Assembly (NCBI GenBank): GCA_022419385.1
Contig: JAJUBI010000010.1
Coordinates: 434,001 to 498,000 of the forward strand
Direction: 5' to 3'
DNA from: Paraconiothyrium sp. Pb-2020
Lineage: Eukaryota > Ascomycota > Dothideomycetes > Pleosporales > Didymosphaeriaceae
Length of the DNA: 64,000 nucleotides
Position numbers and translations under genes: made by a program. Below, piece after piece: positions 12,162 to 21,848 of this stretch. Positions within the stretch are counted from its first letter, which is position 1; every line of letters begins with the position of its first letter. The notes under the pieces were generated by a model, which made no database searches, was not told the DNA's origin, and worked only from the letters and a program-made list of their open reading frames with translations.

Positions 12162-13910
12162 ATGCATCCCATCTCAATCGCCGCCTGGATCCGCGAACTC
12201 GAACCTCGTGCGCGCACTCAGCCATATCGATCTCCGTCGCGCACCTGCAAGCGACACCAGCCAGACAGTCCGAAGAGCCCGCGCCGGCGGGAGAGGATAC
12301 CCCGTGTTGCGCTGGGCGAGGTAGCGGCGAACGACCAGGACATATCTGCGCCCTTCCCCAAGAGCAATGCGTCGCATCCGACCAAGAGCATCAACAGGGA
12401 GCGTGTGTTCACGCCCTCGCCGTTGAAAAGTCGGCGCCAGTTTCCTAACGACGCGTACTCGCCCAACGATATCGACGACTCGTATGCGCTCGACGCGACC
12501 GACGATGCGACACCTCGCCCGGATCGCTTCGCACGCAGCGCATACCCCATTCCTAATCTCTCATACAAAGAGGCTCTTTCAAACGAGCTCATCGAAGACG
12601 GCGACCTCCAGGCCCGTTCGCCTGCGCGGTCGCACACACAGTCGCAATCTTCCAACCGCTCAGCCAGCCCCAAAAAGATTACTTCTTTATGGAACGTTAG
12701 AAATGGAGTGACGTACACACACTTGGCGAACACGACCGCTTCGATACGGGAGCAGCTCGGGGAAAACGGGCTTGCGCTCTTGGAGAGGCTGGAGGATGTG
12801 GGTGACGGGCCTGTGGTGCCTGCGAAACTCAAAGAGCGGCTGGCGGAGGCCGACATGGGCAAGGTCAAGCAGCACCACTTCGACACATCAGATCAAAGGC
12901 CAGAGGACGAGCTGCTGTGGGAGCTGCGGATCATACAGGACATCACTTCGCTGTCGCACCGGTGTTCGGTGAATCGGGACCATGAGACCGAGTGGAACAA
13001 TCGCGTGCACACCAAGGTGCTCGACCTCGCGTTGGGAAACGATGAGACGAGTGTTGGATTCCGAAGCGTGTAAGTACCCTCCAGGCCGTCCACGACTGAG
13101 GACACTCAAAGAGCTTCGCTAACCAGAGTGACACCCTCCAGAACTGCAGCCAGAATCACGCCGGAATATCGCCCCACGCATTCGAATAACCTCACAACTG
13201 GCAAGATCGTCGATTTCGCTATTCACCTCGAGCCCTCCGGTCCCGCACGCGACATCATACTATCCCGCATCGGCATGTCAACCGACTCCATCAACCATGT
13301 TGGCTACGAGGGTCTCTGCGCTCGACCTATCGCTATATCGATCGAAACCAAGACCGAGAGTCGGACCGTGGAGGAGGCGAAGGTACAACTGGGCGTCTGG
13401 GTGGCGGCGCAGGTGGCACGGTTGGAGGCACTCGTGGGGCAGCCTGCTCCGCTTAAAGCGAAGAAGCCGGCGGCAGACGCACGGCTTAGCCGACTGGAAT
13501 CAGAAATGGTCGCACAAGGTCGACGGAACAGCCGCGGAAGAGGCGGCAGGATGTCACGGGCGGTGCAGCCACAGACGCAGGAACTGACCCCGTCTCCCTC
13601 CGTCGTAATGGCCCCAGCTCCCTCTGATGTCCTCTCACAGACTGTGTTCCCACTGATCGGCATCCAATCCGATACGTGGTCACTCTTCTTCGCCCGGGTA
13701 ACGCCCCACTCCTCGAACTCGGACAGTCGCAAACCTATGTCAAATGTTCGGATATTCCATTCGGTTCTCTTGGGAAACACGGCGAATACGGTGCAGACAT
13801 ATCGGCTGGTCAAGAGCTTGAGGGTGCTGAGGAGCTGGGTCGATGGGGACTTCCGCAAGTGGTGGGATGGGGTTTTGGGGGTTCGCGACGCTGAAGCGGG
13901 CGGTGGGTGA
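12162..13910 (+). CDS. PD-(D/E)XK nuclease-like protein, one intron
   Basis: Two exons, 12162-13069 and 13127-13910, encode about 563 residues. The intron (13070-13126, 57 bp, GTAAGT...AACCAG, CTAAC near the acceptor) splits a valine codon in phase 2 and joins the two frames exactly. I start at the first ATG (MHPISIAAWIREL); the frame is open 108 bp further up but without an ATG. Residues 1-170 are basic, Ser/Pro-rich and probably disordered. The C-terminal half matches the fungal PD-(D/E)XK nuclease-like family (PDDEXK_12 type, from memory): KIVDFAIHL with Asp332, then PIAISIETK with Glu376-x-Lys378, then QLGVWVAA with Gln390, and a C-terminal WSLFFAR strand. The spacing and all catalytic positions are intact, so an active metal-dependent nuclease fold is plausible. 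The biological role of this family is not known to me. It has no signal peptide, so it is probably intracellular. Neighbours on both sides are decayed. Confidence 0.85.
13070..13126 (+). other. Spliceosomal intron of the PD-(D/E)XK gene
   Basis: The donor is GTAAGT at 13070 and the acceptor is AG at 13125-13126. It is 57 bp in phase 2. Without splicing the frame hits TAA at 13071. Removing it gives an uninterrupted family-like sequence. Confidence 0.85.
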
Positions 13911-13964
13911 GCTTGCATCGGTACCACTTTGTATTAGACTTGTGAATACACCACGTGGTCTGCA

Positions 13965-14457
13965 TTACTCTTTTCCATACAAGAGTTGGGCTTTGGGGAA
14001 ACGCGAAGAAAGCGTACCTCCGCAAGATTAAGAATCTCCAAGCACAACGAGAAGAAGCCAAAGTATCCAGCCTAGCACCGCGGACGTCGTATTGATGCTA
14101 GCAGCAAGGGATGTTGAGTTGCAACGTGACCGAGTGAAAAGCTGGGTTTTGGAGATGCGAGCAGGTGTTCCTCTACTGCATCGAAGATCTTCCAGAGCGG
14201 CCAGTCAGCGGAATCTTCCCAACACCAGAAGATCGATTCAACCGAGGTGTAGACAACACCGCGTTGAAGGCTCTACTAGACACCCATGGGCAGAGTCTCA
14301 TCGCCGCGCTAGACGAACACGCCGCAGTTGATAACATCACCCTAGTCTCTGCGATGCGCACCTTGATGAGCGAGGGAAAGAGAATTGCTGCAATCTATGC
14401 ACCCCGCCTCCATCTTGGCGCAGAATTATACGAGGTCACACTGCTGCAAGGATGATA
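13965..14457 (+). pseudogene. Decayed coiled-coil protein gene
   Basis: Plus-strand sequence after the nuclease-like gene reads as charged helical protein in successive frames. About 14000-14090 gives KAYLRKIKNLQAQREEAK, about 14100-14160 gives AARDVELQRDRVKSWVLEMRA, and 14165-14455 gives a 96-residue tail (CIEDLPERP, DRFNRGVDNTALKALLD, LVSAMRTLMSEGKRIAAIY). The breaks need a stop read-through and a frameshift, and no splice pair rescues them. I read it as the C-terminal part of a gene inactivated by small indels. The family is not recognised. Confidence 0.4.
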
Positions 14458-15153
14458 TGGAATAATTGCGCGTGGTGCTTTGTGCTGTACGGTCGCAGGC
14501 TGGGGTCACGGAAGAACGGTCACCTCGCGTGGTCAACTAATGCCTGATTACATCTCATCCAGGAACTAGCACCTGCGCACCGTGTGAAGGGAGGTATAAC
14601 AACGATGACGACAACGACAACATAATTAAGCATCCAGACCGCTGCCATCACTTATAATTACAGCAACCAACCACTATTGCGGAAGCGTCCATGAGCAAGA
14701 TGCGGGTTTCCAGGAGAAGAGAGAGTATATTGGAGTCACAAGCCGTCAATCTAATCCAACCCCGCAGGCCCTGATGCCCTACCGAAGCCGACAGTCTAAA
14801 GCTGAACGAAGCTGTATGCCAGCATCGCAAACATGGAACAACTACACGCAACACACAGGACCGACAGAAGGAAAGCTCTGACGTGACCAGCTCCGCCCGG
14901 GGCCAGCTGCTACGAACGTCAACCTGGCGCCCTTCCGCCGTGCCTCATTCTTTGCACCATGTGGATCCCTCGTCTGCGTAATCTGCGAACGTTCGCCGAG
15001 TTGCCATCTCGAGCAGCGCAACTGTAGCAAAAGGTCCATGGCCTGTGGAGCGTTAGCTATTCGGTCGACCTTGGGACCGTCACGGCACGTACGTCCTCAT
15101 ACACTCGACATCAGACTGGAAGAGCACGCTGGACTCAGTCTCCCCCCACATCC
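14458..15153. other. No gene recognised
   Basis: Short open stretches on both strands at 14648-15039 lack domains, start context or splice signals. Confidence 0.45.
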
Positions 15154-15339
15154 CTATGTTGGCGGGCCACCCCACAGCGACGCACGAAGTCTGCACTCCC
15201 CGCACCATTGCTTTCGGACTGGACCGATCACGTATACGGGCGCGCATGTCATGAGGTGGCACCCGCCGGGCTTGCACGTCTCGAAAAGGGGATAGGTGTC
15301 GTGGCCGCAGACGAGTGGGTAGCAGACGTTCCGGCACAT
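15154..15339 (-). CDS. Small Cys-rich protein, hypothetical
   Basis: This is a 61-residue minus-strand frame with a good start context (gccgccATGt). It begins MCRNVCYPLVCGHDTYP and carries eight cysteines at about 2, 6, 11, 22, 27, 32, 46 and 49, including CGH, ETCK and WCGECR. Short fungal proteins starting MC-x-Y-x-CGH are frequent in Pezizomycotina and look like small zinc-binding modules; this is general recollection, not a specific hit. There is no signal peptide. GC content is higher than in the surrounding debris, which supports coding. It may be a first exon or a remnant of a longer gene, since frames on both sides are also open. Confidence 0.4.
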   Translation of the reverse strand: MCRNVCYPLVCGHDTYPLFETCKPGGCHLMTCAPVYVIGPVRKQWCGECRLRASLWGGPPT

Positions 15340-18300
15340 GGCGGCCAGGTGTTAGTTGGGGGATTTTGGTGCTCGGGAGAGATTCTGGAGCGGGTGTTGC
15401 GAGGCGGGGTGGAGCGCAAAGATGCTGGAGAAGTCATGGGCTTTTTTATGCTGCGTGAGAGCGCTACATGCATCTGATCGACCTAGGTTATGGAAAACCT
15501 TATTGGGTTTCAGATTCCTGAGGAGGTGCGTCTGGTCTACCGTTTCTCTGCCTGAGAGCCGATAATCGATCGTATCGCGGGGTTCGGGCCGTGGACAGGG
15601 ACAGTAACGGCATTGGCAACGTCCTGCGGGTGGAGGACGATGCGAGAGCGGTCCGAGAGAGTTCATTGACGCACCGGCCGTGACCCGCAAGGCCGAGGAA
15701 TGCTATAGTAGACACTCGACGGTAGCGGACTATGGAAAGAGATGCTGCGTGGTAAGGTCTTAAATACACATCCAGGCATTTGGGCACGAAAAGCCGTGTG
15801 GATTTTGTCTGTCTATTGTCTGCGGCGACCGCCAGTTGTAAGGACTCCACGGCAACGAGACCCGAAACATCAGCCGGCCAAAGTAGCCGCTCCGATTACA
15901 GTACGATTATCACAGAGCCGCAACCGTCGGAAACTCGCGGGGTCTCGGTGAGGCTGTTGTAAGGTAGGAATGGTGGAAACAGTGTGGGCAAGTACTGTAC
16001 GACACATGTAGCCGCCATATCCTAATACAGCCCGCATGGCGCATTCCACGGAACGTAGTCTCTCTAGCCATTACGCACGCCACCAAATCGGCGTAAGCAA
16101 TTGCGAGATTATGGTGGAGCGGTGGGAAAGCATGGGTAGTGACACAGTTGCGTCAGATCGTACAATACATGATGCAGCCGTGAGAAGTCCCTCCGACGCA
16201 CCGCTAGCCATGGCGCACCTGATCTAGGCGCATTGCAGATGCAGCTGCGTCGGGCGTGCGACGTCGCGTTGCAAGCGACATGCGCCAGGAATCTTGCGAC
16301 ATGGCACAAGCGCTTCGAAGAGCGCCCAAAACGGGGCAACTCGTTATGGAGCCGAAGCTAGGGACGAATATGGAAGCGCCGGATCGCGGGCTATGGGATA
16401 ACTCGCAGCAACCGATTCGCCGAATCTATTATTCCGAAGAAGGGTGGTATCCGCGAGCCAGGCAGGAACCCGTACACCCAACATGGATATCCGCAGAATC
16501 GCGCAAATGCGGCTGAAAAGTTGCTGGTGAGGGTCTTCTGGCATCGTTATCTAGAGCTCATCTGGGGACCGTTCCTGCAATGGCTCCTGGATTCTTAGCG
16601 GATGTGCGCGAGGTGGGTGGAGCCGTTCCTTACATCCTTTAGTCGACCCTCTTGCCTTTGGAAGGGTGGATGCGTGTCACAAGACTGCGTCCACGGCGAG
16701 CCCCGCAAACAACGGTGAGTATTTTGGAGCTCCATGTCGTCGGCGCAATAGCCTTACATGACGTTGAAGGCTCCCGCTTATGTGTGACAGAAGCCTCGTT
16801 TTGCAGGCGCTTGCCGTATCACAGTCGTTTTTGAGACGGCCGAGCACCAGGCCCGGTGTTTGCCATCGTAGTGGCTAAGCTCATCAAGGCTGGCTTCCCA
16901 TTAGGTGCCATCAGCGCCTTCCACCGTGGGGGTTCGGGAAGTAGGCATCCGCCCTAGCACTTGAGGGAGCTCGTAAGTATATAGTGTTATTGGTCGGACT
17001 TGGTCGACACATATGTCAAAGATCGTAGATGCGCGCTCAAGAAACACTCATGTGCCTTATTGTAGGTCGAAGATCGCGTTCTTGAGCGGTTCCCTAGATG
17101 TCCTCAGGAGCTGAGCGCTAGGGCGTAGATTACCTGAGTGGCAGTGGAGCAGTGAGAAACCACAATGTAAGCTGTGTATCATGTACGAGGTTTAGTATCT
17201 TTATGGGGGTGGTTTCCTCAGCTCATCCGAACACGGCCACAGGGGAAGGACGAGACGCTGGTGGGGATGTAGTCGGAATGCCTGCACAGATGTCAGCAGC
17301 TAAGCTACTACTAGGTTTAGGATAGTAGTTATTAGAACGATAGCGCGTCTTGGTCAAAATTGTGGATTAGAAACCGTGGTGTTCATTATCAGATGGCTGC
17401 ATTATTCTAGAGAAGCGGCCCTTAGGGGTATAGATAGGTTTGAACCCAAGCCGCTGCGATTACTATGTGTTGACATCTGAGCACATACCACTGTAATAGT
17501 AGCTGCGAAGCCGATTCTAGTTATTCAACAAAGCCGTGCTCGTAGTATGTCCCACCGTTCGACTGCTGCCCCCCCTAGAAGCATACCATCCGCTCGGTTG
17601 AATCTGACATGCAGAATGTCACTAGCAGGGACTCTGCCGCCGTGGTCCACCTATTTACCAATAGCTGGATAGCATCCGCCGTAAAAGTATTCTTATCGTG
17701 TTTAAAAACACAGCCTCGCAAGCAGGCCTGCGACCTGGTTCTTCATTGGTATAGAACTATAACACACGATTACCTTCGAGTCGACGATGTTATAGCACTT
17801 ACTACTAATAGCGCTCTCGTAATGCGCGGAAGCGGCTACCAGAGCCTCTCGGGTTCAAACCCGATCTAAGTCCTGGTATAGATATGCAGCGTTTGGGAGA
17901 ACCGGTTCGCCCGTGATGTATGAAGCGCATTGCTTCGCCTCGTCCACAGGACACCTTTGACTACGCCTTACGCAGTTCACCGCACCGCCACGCTATCGTT
18001 CGCAGCCTGCGATCATTATTAAGAGCGGCCTACGCGGCGAGATGAGGCCAGGGAAGCGTTGACCAAGTTCACCTTGTTGGATCCAGCGCATGTGATGGGT
18101 CAGGTACGACGCCTACGAGTGCCAGCGAGTTGATACGTTACCTGCCGTATAAGGAAAGTAGTGTAAGATCGGTGATATAGGAGAGAAAGTGCATGGACGG
18201 TTGAATATGTTAGGAGATGATTAGGACCTGCTTTCACGAGGTCAAAGTGGTGTTGGCGGCGAAGAAATGCCGGAAGAAGAAGGACCGAAGAAAAGAAATA

Positions 18301-18680
18301 TTAATACTTATCCTATAAGCTATTTCTGCCTATTGCGTGTAGAAGACAAATGGGCAGGATATCAACAAAGGGGTATAAAGCAGGTGAAGAGGAATATGCA
18401 CTGCCAGAGAAAGGAACCTTAAAGACATATCAGTCTGCATCTGACGATGAGAGATGGCGTGGCCGTTAGCGAGTTTCAATCTTTCGAAAGTAACGCGATC
18501 GTGGGTCGGAGCGCTGTGATGTTCTTCGGCTCGAAGTTGGCTCGAAGTTCGGGTACTTGGAATCTAAGCCTCATTCAATCCAGAGAATGTTTCTCCGCCG
18601 CTGGCCGAGGCGTCTCAGAGGCCACTTTTCGAATGGGTTGGATCGATCCATCCGTTCCGGACTCGCTCTGCATGCTCTCG
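15340..18680. other. No gene recognised (gene debris)
   Basis: More than 3 kb lacks a supportable gene. Protein-like scraps occur at 15352-15850 (minus, basic, low complexity), 16256-16516 (plus, IYYSEEGWYPRAR) and around 16880 (plus, AKLIKAGFPLGAISAF), all without domains or continuity. There is no AT-rich RIP block here. Around 18240-18330 a purine-rich run lies downstream of the minus-strand gene's stop. Confidence 0.45.
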
Positions 18681-20342
18681 CTACTTGCATGCTCCAAGCA
18701 TGCGTCGCAACTGTGCCCTGCCGACGTGTGTTTTCGCCGTCTCGTCAAGGAGAGTCTTTCCGTGAACTTTCTCGAGCATGTTCAACTTACCCACTTCGGT
18801 CAGCGACAGATCCTTGGTAAGGTCGGCATACTGCTTCTGCAATTTTTTGATAATGTGTTTACCCGCCGCGGATTCGTTCATGAACTGCAGCGCTAGTGCG
18901 TTGTGGATAGTAAAAAAGGCCATCATGGCCTCTTTATCGGTAACCTGGAAAGGTCCATGCTCTTCATGGATGGCAAAATGGTACCGACACGTCACTCCGG
19001 GGTCGTAAGCCAAGCTTTGAGGATCCGTTATGTAATCCAAGAAATGGTCGTTGAACCGAAAGACGCCAATCCAGTAGGCGTTGTTATCAAAGCTTATCAT
19101 GAACCTTTTGTAATTTCTGACGTCCTGGCCGTTCCGAACAAACGGTCGGGTAGCCCTTTTCGCTGCCAAGTATTCTGACAACATGGCGACAAACTGCCCA
19201 CCTTCTTCTGCGCGGATCTGTTCCTGGGTCTTTTCGTTCCGCGAGTGTCGCTTGATCTCGTAAAACATGACGGGTACCCTCTCACTGTTCTCGTCTTGGC
19301 AATGTAGCATTGCATCCGGACGCGCCTCGAAAACGTGCGCGTCGATGCCATCGAGCCTGTATCTGTAACCGTGTTCTTGGAAGACGAGATCGACAACCGA
19401 GAAGGCTTCGGGAGTGAGGCTTTGCTGCATTGAGGGACCAAGAGAATTATCGACAAAGTGCGACGCCTGCACCTCGTACTCCCAATGCGGGAGCACCTGC
19501 CCTAGACCAAAAAGACCGCTGGGAGGATCAGTGAGGTGCTGCGGTGTCGCTGGTGGGCCATGTATTTGGGGCGTTGGGAGGTCAAAAGAGGGCGGTTGTT
19601 GGGCGTCTTCGGGTTCGGCTGCGGCCGAGGGTAACGCAGATGACCAGGGCCGCACCTTGCTCGGAGTGTCTTCTAGCTGGAGCTCGCTGAAATCGTCCAA
19701 CTCAGGGAGATCATCATTTCCAGGGGAAGATGTGACGTCCCTAGGTTGTGTGAAGGTCATGGGTATTCGCGACTCATTGTGTTCGCGGGTATAGCGCTCC
19801 AAGTGAGGTGCTGCCAGCATTGTTTCCTCCCAGGTGGCCCCGCCCTGTCGGCGAAGAGCCCGGTAGTTGGAGAGCATTTGACCCCATGTACCGAACGGAT
19901 TCGAGTCCTGTAGAGACCCTTCTGGGACGCGGAAGTCATCTTTTCTCTCCAAGGCGTGCATTGTGTGCAAAACCTTGTCCAGAGTCGCTGCACCCTCAGA
20001 TACGGCGCCTAGGTTCTGGCTGAGGATAATGAACCGGGCCTGTATGTCCCCGCTCTTCACCAGTTGCTCCTGGATGTTGTTGGTGTGTTTTGAGTGCCAG
20101 TGTAGCAGATGCAGCTGCAGGGCGGCCTTGGTAGGCATGGTGGACGCAGACCATTTGCGGCCGGGGTTGATGTCCTTCAACGGGGGCCACGAAGACACAC
20201 CCAACGCGTTTGCGCTCTCCAACCAAGCGAAGGCGAGCGGGCCGAGACGCTGCGCCAATTCCTGTCGCTCGGATTTTGCCTTCTCCTCGGCTTTGCTCGC
20301 AGCTGCGCGCAATGGGCGCTGCCGTCCAGGGTTGCGCGACAT
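18681..20342 (-). CDS. Unknown protein with a PD-(D/E)XK-like core
   Basis: Intronless, 553 residues, starting MSRNPGRQRP. Residues 1-40 are basic and helical, 40-190 are mostly alpha-helical, and 195-280 are acidic, Pro/Ser-rich and likely disordered. From 290 on there is a compact domain. Within it, HVFEARPDAML (Pro342-Asp343) is followed 19 residues later by MFYEIKRH (Glu362-Ile-Lys364) and then EEGGQFVAML (Gln383). This order (PD, E-x-K, then Gln on a helix) is the PD-(D/E)XK signature. A following strand (YKRFMISFDN, YWIGVFRF) fits the core sheet. I do not recognise a named family, so the nuclease call is inference from motif order and spacing. The start codon lies 211 bp from that of a divergent gene, so co-regulation is likely. 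The C-terminus is helical and basic. Confidence 0.75.
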   Translation of the reverse strand: MSRNPGRQRPLRAAASKAEEKAKSERQELAQRLGPLAFAWLESANALGVSSWPPLKDINPGRKWSASTMPTKAALQLHLLHWHSKHTNNIQEQLVKSGDIQARFIILSQNLGAVSEGAATLDKVLHTMHALERKDDFRVPEGSLQDSNPFGTWGQMLSNYRALRRQGGATWEETMLAAPHLERYTREHNESRIPMTFTQPRDVTSSPGNDDLPELDDFSELQLEDTPSKVRPWSSALPSAAAEPEDAQQPPSFDLPTPQIHGPPATPQHLTDPPSGLFGLGQVLPHWEYEVQASHFVDNSLGPSMQQSLTPEAFSVVDLVFQEHGYRYRLDGIDAHVFEARPDAMLHCQDENSERVPVMFYEIKRHSRNEKTQEQIRAEEGGQFVAMLSEYLAAKRATRPFVRNGQDVRNYKRFMISFDNNAYWIGVFRFNDHFLDYITDPQSLAYDPGVTCRYHFAIHEEHGPFQVTDKEAMMAFFTIHNALALQFMNESAAGKHIIKKLQKQYADLTKDLSLTEVGKLNMLEKVHGKTLLDETAKTHVGRAQLRRMLGACK

Positions 20343-20553
20343 GTCGGCGAGGGACGTGATTGGCGTGTGTCGTGATTGGCAAGTCGGGCGACTCGAGCTG
20401 CATGTGTGGCGCTGACGCTGACTCGGGGCATCGGCTTACCTCATCTTCTTAGTCAGCGACATCTTGGCGCTCAGCTTCCGAGACAACACGGCAGCATCAA
20501 CACGACCATCAACAACACCATCAACAACACCGCCGCGCCGCCGCACCCCCACC
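20343..20553. promoter_or_regulatory. Shared divergent promoter
   Basis: Only 211 bp separate the minus-strand ATG at 20342 from the plus-strand ATG at 20554, so both core promoters must lie here. The plus-strand leader holds an ACAACACCATCAAC-type direct repeat (about 20500-20535) and an optimal context (caccATGg). I see no TATA box. Confidence 0.55.
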
Positions 20554-21848
20554 ATGGAGTCGCGCGACCGCAATCTCACCCACAGGGCCGTCGTGGACGT
20601 CATGAGAGACCTCTACAAGTCGGCGGGATCGCCCACCGCCGCCTTCCTCGCGCAACACAACATCACCGTCACCCAAGTCCCGCATGCCAACCCGATACCC
20701 AACGCCGACTTGTTCACGGTCGAGAACCACTGGTGCCCGGAGTATCTGCAGTCTTGTCTGAACCCACCTCCCTTCAAGGATTATTATGATTCCATCATTT
20801 GGGCCTCGCGCATCGGCGGCAGAGCCCAGGGCCTAGCATTCGAGCTGGGAGGCGACCATGGTTGCTTCGCGTGGTACCGGTGGGGTGAACTCCCAGGGGG
20901 AAGTTCACCCCCTGTAACAATGATAAGGGAGCCCTGTGCAGAAGACCGCTGGCAAAAGGCTCTTTGCCGGGCGGTCTGGGACACTGCGCCCAAGGGTCCG
21001 CTCTGGCAGAGCAAGCACGTCATCGCCATGGGCGACTTCTGCGGCGGCCACGAGCGCCGCCATGTACTTGGCTGCATCGTGCCTATCCGCCCGCAGCCTG
21101 GAGACGCAGCGCAAGCAGAGCCGCAACTGTACCGAGCCGAGCTGTCTTGCGCGCTGTATCTGCTGCACCGCCAGCTCATACGCCGATGGCCCGCAGAACC
21201 TACTGTACGTCTTGCTCCGCATGCCTGCTACATAGCTAACTCTCGCAGGTCACCATCATCGCTGTCACCGACGCCCGCATCCGAATCCACCAAGCCTCTG
21301 TCATCGAACCGACCACAGCCACCGGCGCGCCCGCCATCCACATCGCCAAGCGCCTCGACCTGAGCCTCGAGGACGTGACTGGCGACGGGAACGCCAAGGG
21401 CATCGACGGAACTAGCGTGCGCGACAACTGGCTCAACGTCATGGCATACATTTGCTTCGCCGACAGGAAGCATTTCACCGACAGGAAAGTAGCGGACGAC
21501 GATGATGAGTCCGTCGCCGATCCGACCGCCATCACCGAGCCCGCTAAGCCAGTTCCCAAACTGCCCACCGCAAACGAGCCGCTCGCCTTGTGCAACGGAT
21601 CCGATGCCTCCGACACCATTTCCAACAGGTCCAATGCTCCCGGCACCGGCGCACCTGAGCTAGCTAGCGATTCCCACGCCAAGCCGACACCCGCGCCTCC
21701 CGTCTCAAAGCCGCGAAGTGTGCTGGGACAGATCGCGCCGAACGCTGTCACCACTAAGACGGCTGGCAAGGCCACCTCACCCAAGAAGAATGCGTCGCCT
21801 GTCAAGGCTGCGACGGTTTCGGGTGGCGGCCACTCTGCTCAGAAATGA
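20554..21848 (+). CDS. Unknown protein with disordered basic tail, one intron
   Basis: Exons 20554-21204 and 21249-21848 give 416 residues. The 44-bp intron (GTACGT...CTAACTCTCGCAG) falls in phase 0 and joins VTIIAVTDARIRIHQ directly to RRWPAEPT. The start MESRDRNLTH has an ideal context; the frame is open 90 bp further up without an ATG. Residues 1-260 look globular (ENHWCPEYLQSC, LAFELGGDHGCFAWYRWG, MGDFCGGHERRH). The alternating strands ending in VTIIAVTDARIRIH hint at an RNase H-like or similar alpha/beta fold, but I cannot place it. Residues about 280-416 are acidic, then Pro/Thr/Lys-rich (SPKKNASPVKAA) and disordered. It is divergently paired with the 553-residue PD-(D/E)XK-like gene, which suggests a common process. 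No transmembrane or signal sequence. Confidence 0.7.
20882..20911. repeat. Perfect inverted repeat inside a coding exon
   Basis: ggggtgaact (20882-20891) and agttcacccc (20902-20911) are exact reverse complements around a 10-nt loop. It encodes a Gly/Ser/Pro-rich loop (GELPGGSSPP), so it may be a small insertion tolerated between strands of the protein. Confidence 0.7.
21205..21248 (+). other. Spliceosomal intron (44 bp)
   Basis: The donor is GTACGT at 21205, CTAAC lies at 21236-21240 and the acceptor CAG ends at 21248. It is phase 0. Both flanking frames are open and in register once it is removed. Confidence 0.75.

Noticed and set aside
12218..12886. 222-codon minus-strand ORF
   Set aside because: Lies wholly antisense to the first exon of the PD-(D/E)XK gene; Ser-rich shadow.
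17849..17864. B-box-like GGGTTCAAACCC suggesting a tRNA gene
   Set aside because: The T-arm stem does not pair in the standard register, no A box or acceptor stem can be found at the right distance, and the match is simply a palindrome.
18447..18896. 149-codon plus-strand ORF
   Set aside because: Antisense to the 3' end of the 553-residue gene, with no domain; a shadow frame.
21236..21805. 189-codon minus-strand ORF
   Set aside because: Antisense to exon 2 of the divergent partner gene, whose intron and frame are well supported.
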